Assembly: GCA_021847105.1 (NCBI GenBank)
Contig: JAJZUT010000023.1
Location: forward strand, 1 to 54,654
Direction: 5' to 3'
Origin: Pseudomonadota bacterium
GTDB taxonomy: Bacteria; Pseudomonadota; Gammaproteobacteria; Steroidobacterales; Steroidobacteraceae
Length of the DNA stretch: 54,654 bases
Each line of letters starts with the position of its first letter. Position 1 is the first letter of the stretch. A program made the translations under genes and the position numbers. Under the pieces are notes generated by a model that worked only from the letters and a program-made list of their open reading frames with translations, was not told the origin of the DNA and did not search any database. Below, piece by piece: positions 43,136-53,516 of the stretch.

Positions 43136-44659
43136 ATGCGCCACCCTCGTATTTGGCCCGTCTTGGGCCTGCTGATGTTCTCGCCCTCGGCCTTTGCAGC
43201 CGTCCCCAAGCCTGCCGCGAGACCGCCCGTCCCGGTACCCAAGGAACGCGCCGTGAGCACGCAGCACAGCGTGACGATCAACGGCGAGACGATTCACTAC
43301 ACAGCGACCGCCGGCACGATCCTCCTGCGTGATAAGAATAACGCACCTATCGCCAGCGTGTTCTACGTCGCCTATACCGAAGACGGAGTGCGCAACCTCG
43401 CAGCACGGCCGGTCACGTTTCTCTACAACGGCGGTCCTGGAGCGTCGTCCGACTGGATCCAGATGGGCGGGCTCGGTCCGTACCGCGTCAACATGGTGAA
43501 TGGCAGGGCGACACCACCGGCCCCCTACTCGATTACACCCAGTCATGACAGTCTGCTCAACGATTCCGACCTGGTCTTCATTGATGCCGTAGGCACAGGC
43601 TACAGCCGCGTGGTGGGCAAGGGGACCGGAAAGATGTTCTGGGGCGTGGACCAGGACGTGAAGTCCTTCGGCCAGTTCATCTATCGGTACCTGAAGAAGT
43701 ACAACCGGTGGCAGTCACCGAAATTCTTGTACGGCGAAAGCTACGGCACCACCCGTTCCGCTGCGCTGGCGCAGTACCTGCAGAACCAAGGCATCGCGTT
43801 GAACGGCGTCATATTGCAGTCGACGGTGCTCAATTTTTTCGACTGGATGCCGGGATCGGACGACAAATATATTTTCGATCTTCCCTCCTACGCCGCAATC
43901 GCTTGGTATCACGATCGGATAGCAGACAAGCCGGCCAGCCTGGCTGCCTTCGTCGAGCAGGCGCGCGTTTTCGCCGATGGCCCTTATGCCCGGGCACTGC
44001 GGCAGGGAGATCAGCTACCGCAGAGTCAGCTCGATGCGATCGCCGAAAAATTGCATGGCTTCACCGGGTTGCCGGTGCTCTACCTGGAACAAGCGAACCT
44101 GCGGGTCTCACCCGCTCACTTCCGCAAGGAGCTGCTGCTGCCGCTCGAAGAGCATATCGGACGATTCGATGCCCGCTTTGCGGCATCCGACGCCGATGCC
44201 GTCAGCTCGCGAAACTCGTTCGATCCCTCGAACCAGTTCACCGGCGCTCCTTTCACCGCGGCGTTCGAATGGTATCTGCACAACGTGCTCAAATACCACT
44301 CTGATCGCATCTACAAGGAAGAGAGCAACCAGGCGTTCAAGAAATGGGATTGGAAGCATGATCACCTGACCTTGCCGTACGTCGCGGGAGACCTCGCGGC
44401 CGCCATGCGCAAGAACCCCTACCTGCGGGTGCTCTCTGAGAATGGATATTTTGACCTGGCGACCCCGTTCCACGAGACCGAATACGATCTTGATCATGCG
44501 ATGCTGAATTCGACGTTACGCAAGCACATCACGTTCGCCTACTTCAAGTCGGGGCATATGATTTATCTGAACCCCAGTGCGCTTACCGCAATGCATGCGG
44601 TCCTGGATCGGTTCTACGCCAAGACGTTGAAAACCGATAGCGCAGCGGCGGTAAATTGA
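43136..44659 (+). CDS. S10-family serine carboxypeptidase
   Basis: 507 aa. Signal peptide (VLGLLMFSPSAFA). RPVTFLYNGGPGASSDWIQMGGLGP is the S10 substrate-binding region, nucleophile Ser in YGESYGTTRSAAL, Asp/His near ...GYFDLATPFHETEYD and FKSGHMIYLN. Removes C-terminal residues. Paired with the S9 peptidase it suggests periplasmic peptide degradation. Confidence 0.9.
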   Translation: MRHPRIWPVLGLLMFSPSAFAAVPKPAARPPVPVPKERAVSTQHSVTINGETIHYTATAGTILLRDKNNAPIASVFYVAYTEDGVRNLAARPVTFLYNGGPGASSDWIQMGGLGPYRVNMVNGRATPPAPYSITPSHDSLLNDSDLVFIDAVGTGYSRVVGKGTGKMFWGVDQDVKSFGQFIYRYLKKYNRWQSPKFLYGESYGTTRSAALAQYLQNQGIALNGVILQSTVLNFFDWMPGSDDKYIFDLPSYAAIAWYHDRIADKPASLAAFVEQARVFADGPYARALRQGDQLPQSQLDAIAEKLHGFTGLPVLYLEQANLRVSPAHFRKELLLPLEEHIGRFDARFAASDADAVSSRNSFDPSNQFTGAPFTAAFEWYLHNVLKYHSDRIYKEESNQAFKKWDWKHDHLTLPYVAGDLAAAMRKNPYLRVLSENGYFDLATPFHETEYDLDHAMLNSTLRKHITFAYFKSGHMIYLNPSALTAMHAVLDRFYAKTLKTDSAAAVN

Positions 44660-44875
44660 CGCGCGACGGGCGCGTAGAGGCTGAAGTAGTCGAACACGCG
44701 CGCCGAGTCCGGAACACCGAACAACGCCGTTCGCAGGGGTTCGACGTCACAATCAAAGGCGATACACCTCGGGCGCGGCAGCTTTCATTCCGCGCGACCG
44801 CGTGCTACCAACCGTATCAGGCGCTCGCGCAAAAACGGATCACTCGCCGGTCGGATCCGGGGCGCCTCACCGCCC

Positions 44876-45505
44876 TCATCCGCTCCCGTTACGCGCCAGC
44901 AATAGTCCGCAGCCGACGCCAATCAGAAGCGCTGCGCTGATACGGCTCTGCGTTCGGCGGCGTCCGGGGGTCGCGAACCAACTTCGGGCATGCCCAGCGA
45001 GCAACGCGTAGGCACCATCTGAAATCAACGCCAGGAGAATCATCGTTCCGATCATCACCAGAAGCTGCGGTCCCGATGGCAGGCGTGCATCGATGAACTG
45101 CGGCAGGAATGCGATATAGAAAAGGATCGCCTTTGGATTCGTCAGGGCAACGAGAAAGCCATGCACAAACACTGATCGAAGCGAGCGCGGAGCGACCTGC
45201 GCAGCCGCCAGCGCGGATCCACCCTGCGATCGCCACGCCTTGATTCCGAGCCAAATCAGATAGAACGCACCTGCCCAACGCACGATTGCAAAGACTTCGC
45301 TCAGCCATGCGAAGAATGCGATCAGGCCAATGGCGGTACCAACGAGTAGGATCGCATTCCCAATGCTCGCACCCGCGACGGTCGCGATCCCTGCTCGGCT
45401 GCCGTGACTCAATGAATTCGCGACAACCAGCGTGACAACAGGTCCGGGCATCACGACGAGAATGGCTACGGCAAGACAGTAAGCCAGATAAAGATGCGGG
45501 TTCAT
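44876..45505 (-). CDS. LysE/RhtB-family amino-acid exporter
   Basis: 209 aa, six membrane segments. LAVAILVVMPGPVVTLVVANSLSHGSRAGIATVAGASIGN and FVHGFLVALTNPKAILFYIAFLPQFID are the LysE/RhtB signatures. Exports amino acids such as threonine or homoserine; substrate not predictable. Stands alone. Confidence 0.9.
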   Translation of the reverse strand: MNPHLYLAYCLAVAILVVMPGPVVTLVVANSLSHGSRAGIATVAGASIGNAILLVGTAIGLIAFFAWLSEVFAIVRWAGAFYLIWLGIKAWRSQGGSALAAAQVAPRSLRSVFVHGFLVALTNPKAILFYIAFLPQFIDARLPSGPQLLVMIGTMILLALISDGAYALLAGHARSWFATPGRRRTQSRISAALLIGVGCGLLLARNGSG

Positions 45506-45844
45506 TCAACCCTCCCCGGTGCTCGCTCCAGGTCCCAGAATGAATGACCGGACCGGCATGCGCAAGGTCGCATGGAGGTTGCTCGACATCGATCGGATCT
45601 GGATCGCTTACCGCCGCAGAATGGTCTGCGGCATGCAGTCGGCCCACTCTTGTGCCATCCCGTCGAGAAAGTGCACCATACCCCATCGCCGACCCGAGAA
45701 CCGAGCGAGAGCCTGGCTGGACGCTCAGATCAGGACGCGATCGGACGTACGGTGCGGCGACATTTGCTCGGACGTCCGATGGCGCTTGACCGCAGCGCGT
45801 ACGCCACTGAATATCGCCCACGGCCAGGCGCAGCTGCACACACC
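45506..45844. other. 339-bp divergent intergenic region
   Basis: No gene recognised; holds the upstream regions of the LysE gene (minus) and the aminotransferase (plus). Confidence 0.4.
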
Positions 45845-46990
45845 ATGGTACACATGAGTTCACTCCCGGACTTCAAGCTCGAAACCTATCTCGCTCAATG
45901 GGAATTCTCGGCGCGCCATCACATGACTGCGTCCGACGCGGAATCGCTGTCCGTTCGCGAGTTGCTTGCGCTTGGCGGTGACGCAGCGTTCGAGAGCCTC
46001 CTCGATCTTCGCCTTTCCTACACCGAATCATACGGTGCGCCCGAATTGCGGGCCGCGATCGCGAAAACGTATGACACGTGCGCGGCTGACGATGTGCTGT
46101 GCTTTGCCGGCGCTGAAGAGGGACTCTACTGCTTTTACCATGCGTTGCTCGGGCCTCACGATCATGCAATCGTGATCACACCCGACTATCAATCAGCCGA
46201 AACCGTGCCACTCGCACTGTGCGCCGTCTCCGGCGTGGCACTCGACCCGCGGGAGAACTGGACGCTGCATCTGGATCAGGTCGCGGCCGCTATCCGCCCG
46301 AACACGCGCGCGCTTTACATCAATTTCCCGCACAACCCGACCGGAAAGATTCTGGAGCGGGATCGGTTCGAGGAACTGATCGAGCTGTGCCGGAGGCACG
46401 GCATATGGCTCTTTTCCGATGAAGTCTACCGACTCATCGAACGGGATCCACACAAGCGGCTGCGGCAGGCAGTCGATGCCTATGAGCGGGGCGTGTCGCT
46501 TAACGTGCTCAGCAAGGCGTTCGGACTCCCAGGTCTGCGCATCGGTTGGATCGCATGCCGAGACCGCGCGCTGCTCGAGCGGATGGTCCGCGTCAAGCAC
46601 TATCTGTCGATCTGCAACAGCGGTCCTTCGGAACGACTGGCTCTCGTGGCGCTTCAGCATAGTGAGTACGTTCTGACTCGCACGCGAACCATTGCTCGGG
46701 ACGGCTACGAGAAGGTCACCGGATTTCTAGCGGGTTTCCCAGACCTGTTTGAGGCCTACACCCCGGACGGCGGCGTCGTGATGTTCCCCCGTTACAAAGG
46801 GGCCGAAGGCGTTGAGGCGTTCTGTCAGCGCATGGTCGAGGAGGGTGGCGTCGTACTGCTGCCCTCATCCATCTATGTGTCGGCCCTCTCGCCGACGCCT
46901 CTGGATCGCTTCCGCATCGGCTACGGCCGACGGAATGTAGATCAGGGCCTGAATGCAATGCGCGAATTGATACTTCGTCGCCGCATCTGA
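45845..46990 (+). CDS. Class I/II PLP-dependent aminotransferase
   Basis: 381 aa. Fold-type I: SYTESYGAPELRAAIAKTY, PDYQSAETVPLALC, YINFPHNPTGKI, FSDEVYRLIER and the PLP Lys in LNVLSKAFGLPGLRIGW. Substrate unknown; an amino-acid transaminase or kynurenine-type enzyme. The start could be ATG 45845 or 45854. Confidence 0.88.
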   Translation: MVHMSSLPDFKLETYLAQWEFSARHHMTASDAESLSVRELLALGGDAAFESLLDLRLSYTESYGAPELRAAIAKTYDTCAADDVLCFAGAEEGLYCFYHALLGPHDHAIVITPDYQSAETVPLALCAVSGVALDPRENWTLHLDQVAAAIRPNTRALYINFPHNPTGKILERDRFEELIELCRRHGIWLFSDEVYRLIERDPHKRLRQAVDAYERGVSLNVLSKAFGLPGLRIGWIACRDRALLERMVRVKHYLSICNSGPSERLALVALQHSEYVLTRTRTIARDGYEKVTGFLAGFPDLFEAYTPDGGVVMFPRYKGAEGVEAFCQRMVEEGGVVLLPSSIYVSALSPTPLDRFRIGYGRRNVDQGLNAMRELILRRRI

Positions 46991-47035
46991 GATCTCAATT
47001 TCCTCTGCTAGCGGCCGTGCCTGACCGCCGCCTAT

Positions 47036-48148
47036 TAATCCGGCGTATAACTACCGGACAATACGACGGCATGATGCAACGATGGGGCAATGCTGAACAG
47101 ACCTGATCGTCGAAGAGCAAATACGGATGTTTGCCTGGAGTGGCGTCGGCAGATGCTGATGCTGCGCGAGCGCAACAAGACGCACGTGGAGATCGCGCAG
47201 ATCACCGGCCGTACCCGATCGTACGTGTCGACGATACTCAAGCGCCTGGCGGGGACTCCGGAGATGCTGGAGGGTATGTCGCGTGGGGGAGTCCGCAGCG
47301 CAACCTTCGAGCACTGTCGGCGAAGGAAGAGCGTCGGGCTCAGCAGTTGATCTGTGAGAAATGTCCGGATCAGCTGTCGTTGCCGTTTGCACTGTGGACC
47401 CGTGGTGTGATTCGCGAGCTGATCCGGCGGGAGTTTGACATCCGGCTGTCAATTCGTGAAGTCGGAGAGTACGTGACATGGTGGGGCTACATCCCGCAGA
47501 AGGCGGCGCGGCGCGTACGAGCGCGACGATGCGGCGGTAAAGGACTGGCTGTCGAGCGAATATCCTCAGATCAAAGCGCGCGCGAAGCGGGAAAACGCAG
47601 AGATCAGCCGGGGTCATGAGACCGGGATTCGCTCGAACGAGAGTCGTCATCGCGGATAAGCACCGCCGGGCCAGACGCCGATCGTAAAGATTCCCGCTCG
47701 TCGCAAGAGCCTCTCGATGATCGCGGCGGTGACGAACCAGCGGAAGGTGCGGTTAATGATCTGCCCGGGCGGTCTAAGCCCAGAACTGCTGATCGTGTTC
47801 ACGCAGAGATTGATTGAGGACGCGCCTCGCGAGGCATTCCTCATCCTCGACAATCTGAACGTCCACAAAGCCAAGGCGTTACGCGAGTGACTGGAAGAGC
47901 ACGCCGATCGGATCGATGTGTTCTATCTGCCACCGTAATTCCCGGAGATGAATCCATCCGAGTATTTCAACGGCGAGCTGACGGGTAAGATCCCGCGTGG
48001 GGTGCCGCCGAAGGACGTGGCGGACCTTAAGCGAACGATGTTGAGCACCTCGCGCCGCATCCAGAAATCGCCGAGACGCGTACACGCCTACTTCAAACAT
48101 CGCAAGATCAGATATGCCACTTAAGTCCACTGCAATTACGTTGGGTTA
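47036..48148 (+). mobile_element. IS630-type insertion sequence, degraded
   Basis: Ends TAATCCGGCGTA (47036) and, reversed, TAACCCAACGTA (48137-48148) are imperfect inverted repeats (9 of 12 match). Between them lies one broken transposase. IS630 elements insert at TA, which is consistent with the flanks, but the duplication is not clear. Confidence 0.62.
47090..48123 (+). pseudogene. IS630-type transposase, several frameshifts and stops
   Basis: HTH part in one frame (HVEIAQITGRTRSYVSTILKRL), then ALWTRGVIRELIRREFDIRLSIREVGEYV (winged helix) in another, then the catalytic part in a third: TPIVKIPARRKSLSMIAAV, LILDNLNVHKAKALRE and, after two stops, PPxFPEMNPSEYF (Glu region). At least two frameshifts and two internal stop codons (47649 and 47888 regions). 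Clearly dead. Confidence 0.8.
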
Positions 48149-49041
48149 ATAAATGGGCACGACCCGTACCTCTACCTGGCGGATGTTCTGGCGCGACTGC
48201 CGACGCAGCCAGCCAGCTCGATGATCAACTGCCACCTCAGAGTCAGCCGCGCAGCTGATCCCCGTCGACGCCTCTGGGTCTGACATACAGAAAGCCGTTA
48301 CGGTGTGATGCCCGGCCGCTTACCGACGGAGCGTTCTCCGTGTGCTTGGAAAATATGACTTTTAGGGCCCAGGAGACGACTTCCCTGCCGCGAGAACAGA
48401 GCACGTGAGTACGCATGGATCAAGCTCGAAAACCCCAAGATCTCGAGTTCGTCGCTGTCCTTTCCCGAGTTGGGCGGCACGTCTCCCGTCGCTGGCCGCC
48501 GCTCTGCTTCAGTGCCCATCATGAGGCGGTTCGCAACGCTCTCCGGAGCGAGCGCTAGGTGACGGGACCTTGCGCAGGGCACGAACCCCGCCGCGGCAGA
48601 CGTGGCGCACTCCGCGACGCTTTCCGGCCCATCCCTCGCCGACATCTACGCAAAATAAATTGAAATGTTCTAGCGCGACTGTGGGACAGCTGCGTACAGG
48701 CTAATCACCGTACCAGGTCGGTAATGCTTTAGCAACGTTACAGAGAATCACAACGCCTGACCTGCCGAGCCGATGCCTTCGCTCAGCAGCGTACTTTCCG
48801 CCAAGCGCTTCTGCTTACCACGCGGCCCCTGTCGATTCGAGCCGGAAATTGCGGCCCGCCACGTTACCGTCTGGATTCGGAAACCGCCCCCGCGATATCC
48901 AGTTTCGCAACGTTCGTGGGGAAACACTTACAATATCAAGCACGCGGTCTTGATAAAGAGATTTTTGCAGTGTAAGCGTCTACTCGACGGTTAGATCAGC
49001 GTACGGACTCATATCTTCCATAGGGTTTGCTATGCCATCTC
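48149..49041. other. 893-bp stretch without confident gene
   Basis: Open frames (for example 48298-48645 minus) show no known motif. Base composition is lower in GC than the rest of the window near 48.9-49.0 kb. Probably degraded accessory DNA. Confidence 0.4.
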
Positions 49042-49407
49042 TCAGACATCCGATAGGATAGCAATGTCCCTCCAGATGTCGATTTCCGCTGCGAATGACT
49101 TTTCGCGCATATGTGCGCCAAGAAAAACGTCATTCGCAAAGACTTCCCCTCCTGTGATCTTCAAGCGCTCGCAAGGCCCAATATTTTTCCGTCGTCCGTC
49201 GGAGGTCATGATGCGAAGGAATACTGCCGTGCCACACTCGAGTACTCTGTGTCGTCTACGGGCCACATGCCAGATTCCACCGGCAAAGATCGCCGCCACA
49301 GTGTAGTCTGGTCCGCGCAGTGTCCCATCAGAACATATTGTGAAATATGTCCCGCGAACCAATGTCATTGAGTCGTCGCTAAATGCTCTAAACGTGAGCG
49401 TAATCAT
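49042..49407 (-). CDS. Hypothetical protein beside an IS
   Basis: 121 aa (MITLTFRAFSDDSMTLVRG...). I recognise no family. It is β-rich, with Phe/Val/Gly pairs. The insertion element's left end lies only 9 bp upstream of the start, so any native promoter has been cut off. Confidence 0.5.
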   Translation of the reverse strand: MITLTFRAFSDDSMTLVRGTYFTICSDGTLRGPDYTVAAIFAGGIWHVARRRHRVLECGTAVFLRIMTSDGRRKNIGPCERLKITGGEVFANDVFLGAHMREKSFAAEIDIWRDIAILSDV

Positions 49408-49415
49408 TTAATAGG

Positions 49416-50630
49416 CTGTTAAAAAACCCGGCGCTTCGGGGAAAGTAGACGTTATCTGGCGCAGGATTGAGGTTCTCCGATGCGTGGAGTGGACTCGAAG
49501 CAGGAAGCGATGTTCAGCTACGTCCCCCTGGAAGCGCGGGTTCCGGTAATGCATTCGCCGCGGCCGATCCGCGCGATGATCTCCGAGGCGCTGGCGCAGA
49601 TGGATGGGCGGTTCGCGAAACTCTACTCCCAGATGGGCAGACCTTCCATCGCGCCGGAGCGGCTCATTCGGGCACTGCTGCTGCAGGTTCTTTATTCGAT
49701 CCGCAGCGAGCGGCTGCTCGAGGCGGACATCGCCCGTGAGCTGTTCGAGACCGTCGTTGAGCAGGCTCGGATGGCGGACCTTCTGAGCGATGAGCATTTC
49801 TGCGTCGACGGCACGATGATCGCAGCATGGGCGTCGCACAAAAGTTTCCGCCCCAAGGACGGCTCTGGTGGCTCTGGTGGAGGCGGTAGCCGCAATGACG
49901 CTCGCGATTTTCGCGGTGAGCGCTCGAACGATTCGCATGCGTCCACGACTGACCCTGAGGCGAAGCTGTACAAAAAGAGCGCTGGGACGCCCTCGAAGCT
50001 GGCCTACCTCGGACACGCGGTGAGCGAGAACCGCAATGGCCTGATTGTCGCCACGCAGGTGACGCAGGCGAGTGGCACTGCCGAACGCAGCGCGGCGATC
50101 GAGATGCTCGGTGAGCTGTCCGGCCCAAGACGATGCACCCTCGCAGCGGATAAGGACCATGACACGCGCGAGTTCGTCCAGCGAACCCGTGAGCTGAACG
50201 TCACCCCTCATGTGGCGCAGAACATCGAGCGACGTGGCGGCTCGGCCATCAATGCCCGCACGACCCGTCATGTCGGATACTCCCTGAGCATCAAAGCGCG
50301 CAAGCGTATCGAGGAGTCCTTCGGCTGGGCCAAGGATATCGGACTTCTGAGACGCCCGAAGGTCCGAGGCCGCAGGAAGATGGAGTTCGCGACGCTTCTG
50401 ACTTTCACCGGCTACAACCTGGTGCGCATGCGCAATCTCCCTACACCGGGGTTCACATAGCTCGATTGCCATCTCAAGCGAAAACATCATCGAAATGTCC
50501 ACCCAACCAGGCAATGGAGCCTCCGCAGGCACGGATCGCACGGCCAGGACGGTTGACATCGACCTCGGAACGATTGTTCGACGAGCGTTCACAGGAAGAC
50601 AGGCGCCTCGATCACCGGGTTTTTCATCAG
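49416..50630 (+). mobile_element. IS5/IS1182-type insertion sequence
   Basis: Inverted repeats CTGTTAAAAAACCCGG (49416-49431) and CCGGGTTTTTCATCAG (50615-50630) match at 14 of 16 positions and enclose the transposase. No clear target duplication: TAGG before and TGCG after. Confidence 0.72.
49480..50460 (+). CDS. IS5/IS1182-type transposase with internal deletion
   Basis: 326 aa. DDE-type: FCVDGTMIAAWASHKSF (first Asp), LAADKDHDTREFV (second Asp) and RKRIEESFGWAKDIGLLRR (Glu). In the N-terminal domain LLLQVLYSIRSER runs straight into LLEADIARELF. Family members have about 35 residues between these (…LFRWFVGL…S.NRERLLE), so an in-frame deletion joined two SER/RER stretches. A Gly/Ser linker follows. 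Probably inactive, although the frame is open. Confidence 0.8.
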   Translation: MRGVDSKQEAMFSYVPLEARVPVMHSPRPIRAMISEALAQMDGRFAKLYSQMGRPSIAPERLIRALLLQVLYSIRSERLLEADIARELFETVVEQARMADLLSDEHFCVDGTMIAAWASHKSFRPKDGSGGSGGGGSRNDARDFRGERSNDSHASTTDPEAKLYKKSAGTPSKLAYLGHAVSENRNGLIVATQVTQASGTAERSAAIEMLGELSGPRRCTLAADKDHDTREFVQRTRELNVTPHVAQNIERRGGSAINARTTRHVGYSLSIKARKRIEESFGWAKDIGLLRRPKVRGRRKMEFATLLTFTGYNLVRMRNLPTPGFT

Positions 50631-51010
50631 TGCGTTAAGTGACTCGACTTTCAGACTTCGCTTCATTTGCATTCTTTCGTCGGGCCGCCGCGTGACTGTC
50701 TCAATATCGGCGGACTCTGACGGTTACTGTAGATAAGCGGTAAAGGAGTCTCCTAAACGGATTCGAGCTCAATGCGCGCATGCTTCGCGGCCGATGTGGT
50801 GTCCTTCAAGGCGCGCTGGTATGTAGGCTCTGATGGCAGCGATCCTCCTTCGAAGTCGCGATATGGCATCGCACCAGAAATCGGGGCGAAGTTTCAAAAT
50901 CCATGCACCGGCTGCGCAACCGTGAGGAATCCGGGAAATTGGTGTCGGCCGAAGATGCTCACTGTTTCTCCATGTTCCGGCGCGCGCCAAAAGCTGCTGC
51001 AATGCTCCCG
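50631..51010. other. 380-bp stretch without confident gene
   Basis: A plus-strand frame (50772-51047) and a minus-strand frame (50769-51014) are open, but neither shows a motif. I see no RNA element. Confidence 0.35.
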
Positions 51011-51460
51011 TCAATTCGACCTTGACGCCGCATGGAGGGGCGAGTGAGGGTGAATCTCGAGCGTAATCGCTAAATGCAATCGACCAAGCAAAGCTAGAGA
51101 TTCTGACGGAAGATCGAGCCTGAAGACGTCTCGTGCATACAGACTCACCAGCAATTCTGCGACACCGCTCTCATCGTGCAGTCGTGCGAGAAAAGGTTGT
51201 GCGCGGCGCATCTGATTGAGTGTTTGTAATACAATTTTTTCTACCGAGACGTCACTGCCTGAAAGGAGTGGCTCGGCCATCAGACGTCCGATCCAGTAGC
51301 TGTCGTGGTGCGTACCGCCTAATTCTGCGCTCGCGTTGCAGCGGGGCTGACCAGCTTGCCAGGAGTGCTGCGGTTGAATGCCGAGAGCACAAGTGATCAC
51401 CGTCGGGTCGATTGTCGGATGACGAATGCGCAGGGAGACAGTGAACTCGTAATCGCTCAT
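51011..51460 (-). CDS. DUF4279-family protein
   Basis: 149 aa. MSDYEFTVSLRIRHPTIDPTVITCALGIQPQHSWQAGQPR...GTHHDSYWIGRLM is the DUF4279 pattern (an N-terminal TIDP/ALGI-P start followed by a W and a Y-W strand). Such proteins are frequent next to toxin or immunity genes. Function unknown. The ATG at 51460 begins the domain; the longer frame is rejected. Confidence 0.8.
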   Translation of the reverse strand: MSDYEFTVSLRIRHPTIDPTVITCALGIQPQHSWQAGQPRCNASAELGGTHHDSYWIGRLMAEPLLSGSDVSVEKIVLQTLNQMRRAQPFLARLHDESGVAELLVSLYARDVFRLDLPSESLALLGRLHLAITLEIHPHSPLHAASRSN

Positions 51461-51539
51461 GGATGTGCGCGCACGAAGGTTGACGAGACAGCGATTGTGA
51501 ACCCGTGGTTGGATCACGAGGTCCAAGGCAATACCGCGC

Positions 51540-51827
51540 TCACCTGCTGCGACCCGCCGTGCCAATGATGTCGCCGCTGTTACCGGAAGATGATGCTCGC
51601 TCCGGGCCGGTCACATTGGCGGCAAACGCGCGCAGACACTCGCGAGAGCAGATGATCATCGGCGCGTCCTGATCGCCGATCGCTCCCAAGTTCGGGTGAC
51701 AACTTACCCGAAAATGCTGCCTTGGCCGCCGTCCATCTTCAAAGCCGACGTCGCGCTCGCATACGTCGCAGGTAATGACCAGAATTTCCTCAGCGGAACG
51801 GTAGAGTCCAGTCTTGCGCCAAGCCAT
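51540..51827 (-). CDS. Hypothetical protein with zinc-binding cysteines
   Basis: 95 aa. ITCDVCERDVGFEDG (CxxC) and IICSRECLRAF (CxxxC) would coordinate one zinc ion in a treble-clef-like fold. Thereafter a Gly/Ser-rich tail. No family recognised. Confidence 0.6.
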   Translation of the reverse strand: MAWRKTGLYRSAEEILVITCDVCERDVGFEDGRRPRQHFRVSCHPNLGAIGDQDAPMIICSRECLRAFAANVTGPERASSSGNSGDIIGTAGRSR

Positions 51828-51906
51828 GGGACGGACCTCACGACAGCGAAATTCAAGGTGTCGCTCCGGGCCAGGACGACGGGGAGCGACGCTGATTAAA
51901 TGTACG

Positions 51907-52194
51907 TCAGTAACGACGCGAACCACCGCTTCGATTGCCACCGGCCGACCGGTCTCGGTCCTGTGCCTCGTTCACTCTTATAGGGCGCCCGTCACAATCA
52001 GTGCCATTTAGCGCCTGCATTGCCCGCGATGCATCTGCGCTCGGCATTTCCACGAAACCAAAGCCGCGCGGTTTACCTGTCTCTCGGTCGGTAACCATAG
52101 TGACTTTTTCGACTGCCCCATGTTTGGCGAACAGTGCACTCACGGTCTCTTCAGTCGCCGTAAAGGGGAGATTCCCAACGTATAATTTTGTCAC
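51907..52194 (-). CDS. RRM-domain RNA-binding protein
   Basis: 95 aa. One RRM: RNP2 KLYVGNLPF and RNP1 GKPRGFGFVEM, followed by a Gly/Arg/Ser-rich tail (RDRSAGGNRSGGSRRY). This bacterial glycine-rich type (Rbp/cold-inducible) probably binds mRNA. The upstream 5' region (52195 onward) is a candidate thermosensitive leader. Confidence 0.9.
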   Translation of the reverse strand: MTKLYVGNLPFTATEETVSALFAKHGAVEKVTMVTDRETGKPRGFGFVEMPSADASRAMQALNGTDCDGRPIRVNEAQDRDRSAGGNRSGGSRRY

Positions 52195-52757
52195 TATGTA
52201 TTACTCTTGAAAATAGGGAGCCTTAGGCGTTCCTGCGTTCTAGTTCGCGGAGCTTTGCGCGGGTGGCAGACTTTGGCAGGAGGGGCGCGTAAGGTAACTA
52301 CGCGTGGCGCCAAGGTAGACAAGCCGAAAAGGCACGATCCAATCCACAGCCTACAGGATCCGAGGCATACTGCCAAACTATATCTTCTGCGAGGGCACTG
52401 ATCACTGTCGAACGCTCCTTACGTTCACCGTGCTAGAAGGCAGTTGCTGACCCAATTCAGCCCCGATAACGGACAGAGTCAAACAGATGTAATAATTCGG
52501 CAGAGCATTTGTCATTCGCGGGTGCATCTGACGCCGATTCACCCCATAATGGCCCGTGGGGAAGTCGGAAGAAGGACGGCGGCACGTTTGGTGAGATGGG
52601 TACGTCACTTCCCCGCAGGCTTCGCCAGCCTTTTAATTTCAGCCGAGAGTAGCGCCTCAGACTTCAAATTGAATCTCATATGCTGGTGCGGGCGATTCCT
52701 CAGGCACCGGAGTCATGACCTTTCCCAACAGGTCAATAACAGGAGCTGAAACGCGTC
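52195..52757. other. 563-bp stretch with leader of the RRM gene
   Basis: Holds the upstream region of the minus-strand RRM gene and, near 52740, an AGGAGC site for the plus-strand gene at 52758. No gene recognised on either strand. Confidence 0.4.
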
Positions 52758-53174
52758 ATGAATCTTTCTTTATTGGAAGCGTTTCGCAGGTTCGGTGCCA
52801 AGCCCTCGAATCGGTTAGGCAGCCTTTCCGCGATGGCGGTGGACGGCGCCATGGTACTCAACTGCCGACTGGCGCATTTTTCACATCCCACTCGCGGAGT
52901 CTTGCGTTACGAGACCAGTCTTTCAGCAGCGCAGGCCGGGACTGGGGTCGTCAAGGCGCTCAGCGAGCATCTGACGCGCGCGCGTGAAGGCGATCTGCCA
53001 GTTCGGATGGTGGTTACCTCCCCGGTGCAGGAGAAATCAGGCAAGGCGGGGGGCTATTACGTCCGATCAGATCTAATAGGTAAAGTCATAGAATTTGATG
53101 GCGATCGCTTCGCCGTCGATTTTACTCGACCACAAGTTGTAGCCCCGGAGAGCACTGCGCGCCGCCGAAAATAG
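52758..53174 (+). CDS. Conserved hypothetical protein
   Basis: 138 aa, strong AGGAG upstream. EAFRRFGAKPSNRLGSLSAMAVDGAMVLNCRLAHF...RYETSLSAAQAGTG, LSEHLTRAREGDLPVRMVVTSP and YYVRSDLIGKVIEFDGDRFAVDFTRP follow a pattern of small proteins seen in proteobacterial accessory regions. The function is unknown; a nucleic-acid-associated role has been suggested for similar proteins but I cannot confirm it. Confidence 0.62.
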   Translation: MNLSLLEAFRRFGAKPSNRLGSLSAMAVDGAMVLNCRLAHFSHPTRGVLRYETSLSAAQAGTGVVKALSEHLTRAREGDLPVRMVVTSPVQEKSGKAGGYYVRSDLIGKVIEFDGDRFAVDFTRPQVVAPESTARRRK

Positions 53175-53516
53175 CGTCGTCAAGGCGCGAGTGAGCAAAC
53201 CGCAATAAGCGTAGGGCGCAGATGCAGACAATACAGCGACTTGGATGCAAGGTCGGCGCCACGAAAGACAGCGCTTTTCAGCAGGCCATCGTTCCGAGGT
53301 GTCGAATCCCTGATGCCTTCAGTCAAGAATCTGGCCAAGTCAAACCAGCAATCACAGTCACTGCACGGGCATGGAAAAGGAGAGTGGGCGCTGCCTTGAG
53401 TGAGTAGGATTCGCGATTGAGCTACCGGCGCACTCTCGCCACCGACGGCGAACAGCAGATCGAAGGGAAACCGCTCTACCAGCGGCATTACCCATGTTCC
53501 CTCGCGCACCGCGGCG
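53175..53516. other. 342-bp stretch without recognisable gene
   Basis: Nothing convincing on either strand. It separates the hypothetical gene from transposase scraps. Confidence 0.35.

Noticed and set aside
48298..48645. 115-codon minus ORF
   Set aside because: No recognised motif, no clear ribosome site; treated as non-coding accessory DNA.
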